A DNA stretch of 20,844 nt from a virus: positions 1-20,844 of IMG/VR virus record IMGVR_UViG_3300033149_000625; one strand, 5' to 3'. Below, one piece after another: positions 14,278-20,365 of this stretch. The first letter of the stretch is position 1. Every line of letters begins with the position of its first letter. Position numbers and translations under genes: made by a program. The notes beneath the pieces are model-generated. The model searched no databases. It saw only the letters and a program-made list of their open reading frames with translations, and had not been told where the DNA came from.

Positions 14278-14297
14278 TTTTAGAAAGTCTAAGTCAA
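14273..14297 (+). promoter_or_regulatory. Nested dyad, candidate operator of the moron promoter
   Basis: Two overlapping inverted repeats: TTGACTT (14273-14279) with AAGTCAA (14291-14297), and GACTTT (14275-14280) with AAAGTC (14284-14289). They cover the -35 element and the whole spacer of the promoter at 14273-14301, so a repressor bound here would block the polymerase. The regulator is not encoded in the window as far as I can tell. Confidence 0.55.
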
Positions 14298-14301
14298 TAA
14301 T
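14273..14301 (+). promoter_or_regulatory. Sigma70-like promoter of the moron
   Basis: TTGACT (14273-14278), a 17-bp spacer and AATAAT (14296-14301) each match the sigma70 consensus at five of six positions. Transcription would start near 14308, only a few bases before the ATG at 14312, so the first gene would be nearly leaderless or start at the second ATG (14327). Confidence 0.6.
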
Positions 14302-14311
14302 GTAATTTTTA

Positions 14312-14611
14312 ATGACCAGAAAACAAATGTGTAAAATACAATTATTTCATGGCAGTAGTACTATTCATTCAAAAAACCTGAATGAATTAAAAAAAGGTGC
14401 ATGGTTTACAACGAAACTGTGGCATGCCTTTAAGCTAGCTGAAAGAACTAGCAAAAGAGACGGTGGCAACCCTTTTGTTATTTGTGTAGAACTTCCAGAA
14501 TCTCTGATAGATAGAGTTATTGGAAGGGATATACCTAATTATAGATTAAGCAAAGATTATAAAGCTTTGCGAATCTGTGAATATTATTTAAATAAAATAA
14601 ACTTAACATGA
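14312..14611 (+). CDS. Moron protein with ADP-ribosyltransferase-like N-terminal motifs
   Basis: 99 residues on the strand opposite to all surrounding tail genes. IQLFHGSS (9-16) is followed 15 residues later by GAWFTTKLWHAFKLAER (29-45) and then by a strand PFVICVELPESLID. Known: small ADP-ribosyltransferase-fold families (DUF3990, ART-PolyVal and KptA/PARP-like) share HGS/T, then an aromatic-S/T-T turn, then an A-x-x-x-A helix and a strand. His13 and Phe32 would correspond to the first two NAD-site positions. The third catalytic residue is not certain. At 99 residues it is a minimal domain and might be inactive or a binding protein. Alternative start Met6 (14327). It is coupled to the next gene by ATGA. 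Confidence 0.6.
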   Translation: MTRKQMCKIQLFHGSSTIHSKNLNELKKGAWFTTKLWHAFKLAERTSKRDGGNPFVICVELPESLIDRVIGRDIPNYRLSKDYKALRICEYYLNKINLT

Positions 14612-14910
14612 AAAAAATACTTATAACTTTATTATTTTTTGCGTTTTATTGCAATAGTTCTTTTGCCAGAACATCTTTTGATGAAAAGCTGGCTAAACTA
14701 GATGAATTAATTTCACAAGATCGATATACACCTAAACAAATGCAAATACTTATACAGATGGGTAGTGAAGGTTACACAAATTGTTTCCAATCGTCAACTG
14801 GTGCTATATGTAAATTTAGCGACCAATTCTGCTTAATAAAGAATAATAATGGTTTATCCCTTAAATGTCTAAAAGAATCTGATTTAGATGAATTAATATC
14901 CGCTATTTAA
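14608..14910 (+). CDS. Moron secreted protein, unknown function
   Basis: 100 residues. The signal peptide MKKILITLLFFAFYCNSSFA is of classical type, with cleavage likely after SFA. The mature protein, about 80 residues, is helical at the start (FDEKLAKLDELI, then YTPKQMQILIQMGSEGY) and has four Cys (C-x8-C, then C-x10-C spacing), likely forming two disulfides in the periplasm. I recognise no family. Its ATG overlaps the stop of the ART-like gene as ATGA, so the two are made together; immunity, export partner and surface modification are all possible roles. The 3' end overlaps the tape-measure gene by 8 bp on the other strand. Confidence 0.65.
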   Translation: MKKILITLLFFAFYCNSSFARTSFDEKLAKLDELISQDRYTPKQMQILIQMGSEGYTNCFQSSTGAICKFSDQFCLIKNNNGLSLKCLKESDLDELISAI

Positions 14911-15538
14911 TGCCATTACCTTGTGATGCTTGCACTCTATTTAAAGACTCCTGATTAATTATCCTTAGCGACCTTTGCACCTCTTGACCTGTCTCTTGAG
15001 GGCTTAATCCAGTAATATTGATATTATTATTGTTGACAATTCCACTACTACTAAACTCTGGTTTCCTAAAACCTGTGCTAAGAGCTTTTCTATTAGCTCC
15101 CAGAAGTTCACCCAAGAATTCTTTGCTTCTTAATAGAAAATTTCCTATGCCTTGACCACTTTCTGTTTTATCAATTTTTTCTGCAATAAATCTACCAAAC
15201 TGTGGTGCTTTTGAAAGAAAAGTTAAAGCCCCAACTATAGCAACCAATGGATTTGCTAAAGCAATTGCCGCCGTTGTCATTAAAATCATTGCATTAGTTA
15301 TACCATCCATGATGCCAACAATATCAGCATCCCCAGCGAATACATCCGCCAGATTAGGTAAATCTTCAAATGCTTTTACAAGCTCACCAATTATACTATC
15401 ACCACCAGCCCTAAAGACTGCAATATCATCTAGTAAAAGAATAATCGCCGCCAATCCTGCTAGAAATGGAGAAAAGCTCAATGTCAAGAATGTAAAAGCA
15501 GTTGCTAATATCTTAATGCCGTTTTCCATGCCAACCAA
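14903..15538 (-). CDS. Tape measure protein, C-terminal part (separated by a frameshift)
   Basis: 211 residues in the -1 frame relative to the N-terminal part at 15505-16305. It begins in a hydrophobic region (ILATAFTFLTLSFSPFLAGL, AAIILLLDDIAVF) followed by RAGGDSIIGELV, a familiar tape-measure block. A second apolar stretch (MILMTTAAIALANPLVAIVG) follows, and the C-terminus has the Asn string NNNNINITGLSPQETGQEV common at tape-measure ends. There is no credible start: the frame opens just after a TAA at about 15556-15554 and has only TTG or an internal ATG. It is best read as the continuation of the upstream frame after a 1-nt indel. Confidence 0.8.
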   Translation of the reverse strand: MVGMENGIKILATAFTFLTLSFSPFLAGLAAIILLLDDIAVFRAGGDSIIGELVKAFEDLPNLADVFAGDADIVGIMDGITNAMILMTTAAIALANPLVAIVGALTFLSKAPQFGRFIAEKIDKTESGQGIGNFLLRSKEFLGELLGANRKALSTGFRKPEFSSSGIVNNNNINITGLSPQETGQEVQRSLRIINQESLNRVQASQGNGIK

Positions 15539-16305
15539 GCTATCAATAAAAATTTAGCAAATCCCCTTGCCATTCCTGCTATGGTGTCAATAATTGCTTT
15601 GCCGTTATCCTTTATCCATTTAAAGAATTGTTGAACTAATTTATTTAATTCTGGCGCAATCTTTGCGACTGCTTGATCTTTTAAGGCTTTAAATCTTAAT
15701 TGTAGGGCTTTAATTGATGTTCCTACTTTATCAATATCCGCCCTTTGTCTTGGGTTTAAAAAAGTATTCTCACTTAATAATTCAAACTCTTTCCTGCTTA
15801 ACCTAAGTAAGTTAATGAAGTCTGGCGATAAACCTATTTGACTAATTAGATTAGTAGCAGTTGCAGGGTCTAAACCCTGAATAGCTCCCCTTAATTGTTC
15901 TATTACTCCAAAAGCATCTTGACCAGCAACATCAACGCCTAATAACTGGAATGGTGAAATGTCACCCTGTCCAATTCTTATTGCTGCTATATTCTTCTGA
16001 ACATTTCCTATTGACTGGGCTATTTGATCAGCACTCAATGCAAGATTAGATAATTGCCCTGCTTGTTGGAATTGTTGAAGTTTTTGGATTGATAAGCCTG
16101 TTTGTGCATTAAGATTTTGCAAAGAAACAACGCCTTTTAAGGCACTATTAATAAACCTATCTAAGCCAACTACTGCACCAGTAAAAGCAGCGGATACTAA
16201 TAAAAGATTACCTCTTAATGACTTAATGCCAGCATCAACTTTATTGATCTGTTGAGTGTCTGCTTTTACGCCTAATTGTATAAATAATTCACCTATGCTA
16301 GCCAT
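15505..16305 (-). CDS. Tape measure protein, N-terminal part (frameshifted)
   Basis: 266 residues. The N-terminus MASIGELFIQLGVKADTQQI is typical for the family. A coiled-coil/helical region follows with QTGLSIQKLQQFQQAG, LSADQIAQSIGNVQKNIAAI, QLLGVDVAGQDAFGVIEQLR and KDNGKAIIDTIAGMARGFAK. The frame then runs out of pattern (LLIAWLAWKTALRY) and stops. Adding one T to the T5 run (15548-15552 on the plus strand as A5) gives KFFIDSLVGMENGI and one 467-residue protein through 14903. At about 0.15 nm per residue that predicts a tail near 70 nm. Its start overlaps the chaperone gene by 8 bp. Confidence 0.88.
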   Translation of the reverse strand: MASIGELFIQLGVKADTQQINKVDAGIKSLRGNLLLVSAAFTGAVVGLDRFINSALKGVVSLQNLNAQTGLSIQKLQQFQQAGQLSNLALSADQIAQSIGNVQKNIAAIRIGQGDISPFQLLGVDVAGQDAFGVIEQLRGAIQGLDPATATNLISQIGLSPDFINLLRLSRKEFELLSENTFLNPRQRADIDKVGTSIKALQLRFKALKDQAVAKIAPELNKLVQQFFKWIKDNGKAIIDTIAGMARGFAKFLLIAWLAWKTALRY

Positions 16306-16570
16306 TTTTATTTAAATTATGATATTCTTCTTCATATTCACTACAAAAGCCTTCATATTCCATCATCTTTAGAACCCAAGAAATATCCATTTTATTTATA
16401 ACTTCTGGATTGCCCCCTCCGTAGCCTGCCTTTGCTAACCTTAATAAAATAACTTCTGCCTCATCAGCATTAATTTTTATTTTTGGCTCTCTTGGCTTTT
16501 CATCAATCGGAGTCCGCTCAATTTTGAAAAGAGGGTTTTGAAAAAAGGGGCAAGGTTCACTTTTAAGCAA
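16298..16570 (-). CDS. Tail assembly chaperone, frameshift extension (T-like part)
   Basis: An open frame of 90 codons in the -1 frame relative to the first chaperone, overlapping it by 94 nt. It has no ATG before the middle of the protein and a stop (TAA) directly before its first codon (TTG), so separate initiation is unlikely. After a slip at the heptamer 16540-16546 it would add 80 residues, starting QNPLFKIERT. The sequence includes a Pro/Lys linker (DEKPREPKIKINADEAE), a helix with LLRLAKAGYGGGNP, and DISWVLKMMEYEGFCSEYEE. Known: in lambda and most long-tailed phages the G-T fusion binds the tape measure while the tail forms. Confidence 0.82.
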   Translation of the reverse strand: MLKSEPCPFFQNPLFKIERTPIDEKPREPKIKINADEAEVILLRLAKAGYGGGNPEVINKMDISWVLKMMEYEGFCSEYEEEYHNLNKNG

Positions 16571-16923
16571 GCAATTACTATATGGTAATAATCACCTCTT
16601 GCATCCTCTGAGTTAAAAGTTGATTTAGTTATTTTCTCGCCGTTATAAGTTGATCTCTTTAAACAGTTAAATATTTCACCATTAACTTTTTCGCTAACAT
16701 CTAACGAAATAACCATGTCGATCAACGAATCTAAAGCCCCACTTTTAACAGCTTTTCCCATGTCGTCTTTTACACCTGATAGTAATTTATCAATATCAAT
16801 TTTTGATATTTCAACTCCGCTATCTTTTATAGCCCCAAGAACCGCAACACGCAGTCTTGAGGACTCTATAAAATCAGCCATGTTAATAATTACTTCTGCG
16901 CCACTTTCTGTTTTAAATTCCAT
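16477..16923 (-). CDS. Tail assembly chaperone (G-like)
   Basis: 148 residues. The gene lies between the tail tube and tape-measure genes, the fixed position of tail chaperones. The N-terminal part is small and helical (ESGAEVIINMADFIESSRLR, then SGVEISKIDIDKLL), with SLIDMVISLDVSEKV in the middle. It continues with DYYHIVIACLKVNLAPFFKT, closely resembling the conserved LKxNFxPFF block of such proteins. The slip site codes for the FF at residues 127-128. Without the slip, translation ends after 148 residues; with it a 208-residue fusion results. Its start overlaps the tube gene's stop as TAATG. Confidence 0.85.
   Translation of the reverse strand: MEFKTESGAEVIINMADFIESSRLRVAVLGAIKDSGVEISKIDIDKLLSGVKDDMGKAVKSGALDSLIDMVISLDVSEKVNGEIFNCLKRSTYNGEKITKSTFNSEDARGDYYHIVIACLKVNLAPFFKTLFSKLSGLRLMKSQESQK
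16540..16546 (-). promoter_or_regulatory. Programmed -1 frameshift slippery site
   Basis: The heptamer T_TTT_TTC in the chaperone frame has the X_XXY_YYZ form, and the overlapping C_CCT_TTT (16543-16549) is also slippery. It lies inside the 94-nt overlap of the two chaperone frames, and the second frame needs exactly a -1 shift. No stable downstream hairpin was obvious by eye in this AT-rich sequence. Confidence 0.75.
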
Positions 16924-17375
16924 TATAAGCTTCTAGGTGAGTTAGTAAATTTAATGTTGTAAATAGCTAATGATTGGTCTGTGTTGCCTTCCACATTAGA
17001 AACTGTCTCAACTCTTTTTGAGAAAACGCCACCAGATAAATCATAAATGTCGTTGGTTACATTTCCTAAGCCATCACCAACTTTTTTAATTACTTGGCCA
17101 GTAATAGTTACAAATCCAGAGAAATCCGCCTTCATGGAAATTAACCTAGAGTTTAAAGTCTTATCGTCTTTAGAACCCCTTAGAACTCTTAGAACTAAGT
17201 CAGCTTGATCGCCTGTTTCATTTAATGCAAAAATAGAATTGCCGTTTTTACCAGTCTTAACACCAACTAATTCATTAGGATAAGTTAAAGACCCAACATC
17301 TCCATCCCCTAAATCTATTAATGGTATACCATCAATAGATATTGTATCATTACCTGTTAAACTTTGAGTAGCCAT
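16923..17375 (-). CDS. Tail tube protein
   Basis: 150 residues. The pattern is that of contractile-tail tube proteins of the DUF3277-like group: SLTGNDTISIDGIPLIDLGD, GDVGSLTYPNELVGVKTGKN, GNSIFALNETGDQADLVLRV, LRGSKDDKTLNSRL, then FSGFVTITGQVIKKVGDGLG and YDLSGGVFSKRVETVSNVEG. The ending QSLAIYNIKF is also characteristic. Many copies would stack as hexameric rings inside the sheath. It is preceded by a 25-bp gap whose minus strand has TTAAATAAATT before ATG; no Shine-Dalgarno sequence is visible although the protein must be made in large amounts. Confidence 0.87.
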   Translation of the reverse strand: MATQSLTGNDTISIDGIPLIDLGDGDVGSLTYPNELVGVKTGKNGNSIFALNETGDQADLVLRVLRGSKDDKTLNSRLISMKADFSGFVTITGQVIKKVGDGLGNVTNDIYDLSGGVFSKRVETVSNVEGNTDQSLAIYNIKFTNSPRSL

Positions 17376-17400
17376 AATTTATTTAATTTAATGTTAATAT

Positions 17401-18876
17401 TTATCTTTCGATAATAGCACTTACAGTTGAAGAGTGGATCGCTCCGCTTTCTTTACCTGCAATTTGTATTAATGGAGCTTTTCTTGCATCTCTATCAACT
17501 TGTGATTGCTGAGCTATTGGCTGGCTATATATGTAATACCCTTTGTCAATAATGTTACGCTTAAAGTCTTCTGGATTGCCAAAAGTAGACCCGTTCCATT
17601 CGTTGCCAGCTCCAAACATTTCATTTGTGATTGCCCTATCGCAAACTTTAGCATAAGCACCTTTTAAGCCGTCCATTCCTGTTTCTGTTTGAGGAATTTT
17701 AGTGTTAGTTTGTTTTAGGTAATTAAAGCCTGCGACTTCAAGAGCTAATTTAAACCAGATAGCATTATAAACACTATCAAAGTATTGATTTGCACCATTT
17801 GAAACAACAATAGGTAAGCTTTGAACATCACCGTATAAATCTGCGCCTGCTGTCTTTGCTTTTTCAAATATTGTTTGAGTAATTGACTCATCAGGAACTA
17901 CATTAGCAAGAGCCTTTAAGTTCATTGTCATTGTAGTATTCGACCCTGCGAAATTAACACTAAACCCACGCCCTGCGTATGAAGCCTTAACTAAATTAGC
18001 AGTTGAAGGGTCAGAATAGTACAAGCATCTAGTCTTAGTTTGTGTTGAATCTTTAACGATTGAACAAATACCAGTTGTAGGCTCTAAATCTTCCGTACTA
18101 GTGAATTGATGCACAAACATCATATCTCTTGATTGAATAGCTGAGGCAGTCAAAGTAATTACTGCATCTTCCATTTCTAAATCTGTAATAACACCTGTAT
18201 AGCTTACTTGTTCCTCCGTTCTTACAATTGCATCAACTAAACTTTCGCCTTGTGCATTATTGCCTGCTATTGGCGTTCCTGCTGCAACATTGAATAAGCC
18301 TGCAACACTTAAATCTGTACCAGAACCAGCTGGAAGTTGAACCAAATCTATTGTTGAGGCTGTACCAACCTTTTTGGAATCAAGATCAAATCCTGTTGCT
18401 TTGCTAGTTACCACGACATCAGTTAATTTACTTTGTAATATTTGTGCAATATCAGCAAAGCTAGACGCATTAGTAAAATCTAAATCAGTTAAATCAATAT
18501 TATTTCCGTTTAGAACAACTCTAATGTCACCATCTGCAACCGCTTGTAAAGCCGCTAGATTAGCTGTTATATCTGTACCCGTAAAAGTTCCAGCAATAGC
18601 ACTAATTGAGTTTACTAGAGGTATAATAACAAGTCTACCCTCGCCACTTAGTATGTTAGGGCTTTGAGCAAAAATATTATTCGCCATTGCCGCCGTTACT
18701 GAATTAGTGCCATAATCTTCTGCAACTGCTTCTGGTGTTACATAAATTCTGAACTCATCTACATTATTTGGTGTTTCGGTAGTAAATAATCCTAGACTAT
18801 TAACATTAGCATCTGGCAAGCCTGCTGGCGTGTTAGTTACTGAAATATTAATAAAATTTACAATATCTATTGACAT
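17401..18876 (-). CDS. Tail sheath protein (DUF3383)
   Basis: 491 residues. It shows the features of DUF3383: SLGLFTTETPNNVDEFRIYV, EDYGTNSVTAAMANNIFAQS followed by PNILSGEGRLVIIPL. A variable middle domain (about 95-215) follows, then DMMFVHQFTSTEDLEPTTG, KTRCLYYSDPSTANLVKAS, AYAGRGFSVNFAGSNT-like and KALANVVPDESITQTIFEKA. The C-terminal domain has YDVQSLP-like and FDSVYNAIWFKLALEVAGF, typical of the part that links neighbouring subunits. DUF3383 proteins are the sheaths of AP22-like and related simple myoviruses. The presence of sheath and tube side by side shows the tail is contractile. Confidence 0.88.
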   Translation of the reverse strand: MSIDIVNFINISVTNTPAGLPDANVNSLGLFTTETPNNVDEFRIYVTPEAVAEDYGTNSVTAAMANNIFAQSPNILSGEGRLVIIPLVNSISAIAGTFTGTDITANLAALQAVADGDIRVVLNGNNIDLTDLDFTNASSFADIAQILQSKLTDVVVTSKATGFDLDSKKVGTASTIDLVQLPAGSGTDLSVAGLFNVAAGTPIAGNNAQGESLVDAIVRTEEQVSYTGVITDLEMEDAVITLTASAIQSRDMMFVHQFTSTEDLEPTTGICSIVKDSTQTKTRCLYYSDPSTANLVKASYAGRGFSVNFAGSNTTMTMNLKALANVVPDESITQTIFEKAKTAGADLYGDVQSLPIVVSNGANQYFDSVYNAIWFKLALEVAGFNYLKQTNTKIPQTETGMDGLKGAYAKVCDRAITNEMFGAGNEWNGSTFGNPEDFKRNIIDKGYYIYSQPIAQQSQVDRDARKAPLIQIAGKESGAIHSSTVSAIIER

Positions 18877-18877
18877 A

Positions 18878-19384
18878 TTATTCTATATTAATTTGGTTAG
18901 TAAAATTATCATAATAAACCGTATTGGTGGTTTTACTATAATGAGCCGTTAAAGTAACATTAGTAGCAAATCTATTTAACATTCCCGCACCTTCCAAGGA
19001 AGATAAATTGTTAGAGTTGTTTTTTACTCTTGCAATCTGGAACTGGTAAAGCCCTTGCTGATCTTGTGAAAAATCAGAATTAAGAGACATTGATACTTCA
19101 TGCCTTCTTAATCTTGCCTCATCATTCTTTGACATAAGATTTACTATATAGTTTTCTCTTGTCAAAACAGATATATTCTGTTGCGCCCCATCTGTTCCCG
19201 TTGGAGCTGGGATAAACTCATTAGTATTTGAGTAATCCTCTTCTGTTCCATAATCTAAAACTACAAATAAACCGCTTGTTTCTGGAATCTTAAAATCTTG
19301 GTTATAAATCCAGATTTGATCATCCGTTAAATTCATGCAATCTTTTAGAATATCACCTATTATTTTTATTGGCTCTCTATTCAT
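18878..19384 (-). CDS. Neck / tail terminator-like protein
   Basis: 168 residues. The layout matches the phage neck terminator gp12-like domain: an N-terminal helix (EPIKIIGDILKDCMNLTD), a strand (GLFVVLDYGTEEDYSN), then QQNISVLTRENYIVNLMSKN, ARLRRHEVSMSLNSDFSQ and YQFQIARVKNNSNNLSSLEG. It ends with a strand that follows the family pattern (RFATNVTLTAHYSKTTNTVY). Known: such proteins cap the tail tube and join it to the head connector, and the gene lies directly before the sheath gene. The start overlaps the preceding stop by 8 bp. Confidence 0.72.
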   Translation of the reverse strand: MNREPIKIIGDILKDCMNLTDDQIWIYNQDFKIPETSGLFVVLDYGTEEDYSNTNEFIPAPTGTDGAQQNISVLTRENYIVNLMSKNDEARLRRHEVSMSLNSDFSQDQQGLYQFQIARVKNNSNNLSSLEGAGMLNRFATNVTLTAHYSKTTNTVYYDNFTNQINIE

Positions 19385-19712
19385 AATTCTTAACTAAATG
19401 ATATTCATAGTAGTTATTTAAGCTGTAATCCTTTTCAAACATGACCTTATATTGTTTACCTTCGTACTCAATTAAGTCATTTGTTTGTATTTCTACACTT
19501 ACTCTTGTATGTATCATTAACCATTCCCAGCTCCTCATTTCTAAGGGTTTTATTTGTAAAGCTTCTGCCGTCAATGGCTGTACAACACCTTGAAAACTTA
19601 TATTTTCTTTACTTTCTACGGTTACATAATCAACTATTGATTGAGTAACTTTAATCATTGTTATTGGACTTTCCCAGCAATTAAAAGCAGTTTGTATTTT
19701 AGGTATTGGCAT
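19377..19712 (-). CDS. Head-closure / neck protein
   Basis: 111 residues. It contains SFQGVVQPLTAEALQIKP, LEMRSWEWLMIHTR, VEIQTNDLIEYEGKQYKVMF and ends with YYEYHLVKNYE. The order FxGVVQPLxAExLQ, RSWxWLxIHT, DxIxYxGxxYxV, YxxYHLV is recurrent in small proteins found between connector and terminator genes of tailed phages, and is thought to be the head-closure ring. The name rests on position and recurrence rather than on a named motif. Its start overlaps the stop of the 58-residue gene as TAATG. Confidence 0.6.
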   Translation of the reverse strand: MPIPKIQTAFNCWESPITMIKVTQSIVDYVTVESKENISFQGVVQPLTAEALQIKPLEMRSWEWLMIHTRVSVEIQTNDLIEYEGKQYKVMFEKDYSLNNYYEYHLVKNYE

Positions 19713-19888
19713 TAATAATCTTCTTTATTTAAAGTTATTCTGTAAGCTTTACCTTTTCCGCTTCCAATTTTTATACCTTCATCTCCTGCTAGCTCTAGGT
19801 ATTCAACTATAAAGTTCCAAAACTCCTCATTTTTTGGCAACTCTTCTTTTAATTTATCTTTTAATGCGTCTTTTAATAAATTTGTCAT
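19712..19888 (-). CDS. Small protein of unknown function in the neck region
   Basis: 58 residues. The ATG directly follows the TAA of the tail-completion gene (19889), and its TAA overlaps the start of the next gene as TAATG, so it exactly fills the space between two genes. The N-terminal half is a charged amphipathic helix (NLLKDALKDKLKEELPKNEE) with WNFIVEYLEL. The C-terminal half is a basic strand pair (GIKIGSGKGKAYRITLNKED). I recognise no family. The perfect fit in the coupled chain makes it a real gene rather than chance. Confidence 0.7.
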   Translation of the reverse strand: MTNLLKDALKDKLKEELPKNEEFWNFIVEYLELAGDEGIKIGSGKGKAYRITLNKEDY

Positions 19889-20365
19889 TTAATCCCCTTT
19901 TTCTACTTTACTAATTACTGACCTCCTTAATTGTGAAGTATCAATCAAAATTTGTTCGCTTCCTTTTGCATCAATTGTACTTTGCGCTAATGGTTGCCAT
20001 GTTCCAAATCCACCACTTTCAAAAGCTTCTTGAACAATAGCCTCACCAGCAATACCAATTAACTCAAATATCTTTTCTGCCCCACCTTCTTTATCTATAT
20101 TAGCCTTAATAACCTTGTTGGCAGTTGCTAATAATTCTTTTCTTTTTATCTCAATAGGATCTTTTAAAAAAGACCTTCTTGGTTTTCCTTCGCTAATTAC
20201 GCCGAATTCATGCTCTGCGCCAATTTCTGCGTTTGTTTTTCCTCCATCACTTCTTGCATTATCACTTGCAAATATCCCTAGTTTTGCAACTAAGTTTGTT
20301 TTTAAGTTCTCTTGTAACTGATCTAATCCTTTTAGGTTAGATGTTACTTTTACATCACTTGGCAT
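19889..20365 (-). CDS. Tail completion / gp10-like minor structural protein
   Basis: 158 residues from the ATG at 20365, which overlaps the upstream TAA as TAATG; an in-frame TTG 15 bp upstream (20380) is less likely. It contains KLGIFASDNARSDGGKTNAE, IGAEHEFGVISEGKPRRSFL and FESGGFGTWQPLAQSTIDAK, then ILIDTSQLRRSV. Known: this set (KxGI, NAExGxxHEFG, PxRSFL, G.W.PL...T, LIDTGxLRxS) is the mark of HK97-gp10/Mu-gpG-like tail-completion or virion morphogenesis proteins. The position between head connector and neck genes agrees. Confidence 0.83.
   Translation of the reverse strand: MPSDVKVTSNLKGLDQLQENLKTNLVAKLGIFASDNARSDGGKTNAEIGAEHEFGVISEGKPRRSFLKDPIEIKRKELLATANKVIKANIDKEGGAEKIFELIGIAGEAIVQEAFESGGFGTWQPLAQSTIDAKGSEQILIDTSQLRRSVISKVEKGD

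Noticed and set aside
15540-15560. Programmed -1 frameshifting as the reason for the split tape measure
   Set aside because: The in-phase heptamer is A_TTT_TTA, which gives mismatches at both slipped codons, and tape-measure genes are not known to need such a shift. A 1-nt indel in the T5 run explains it better.
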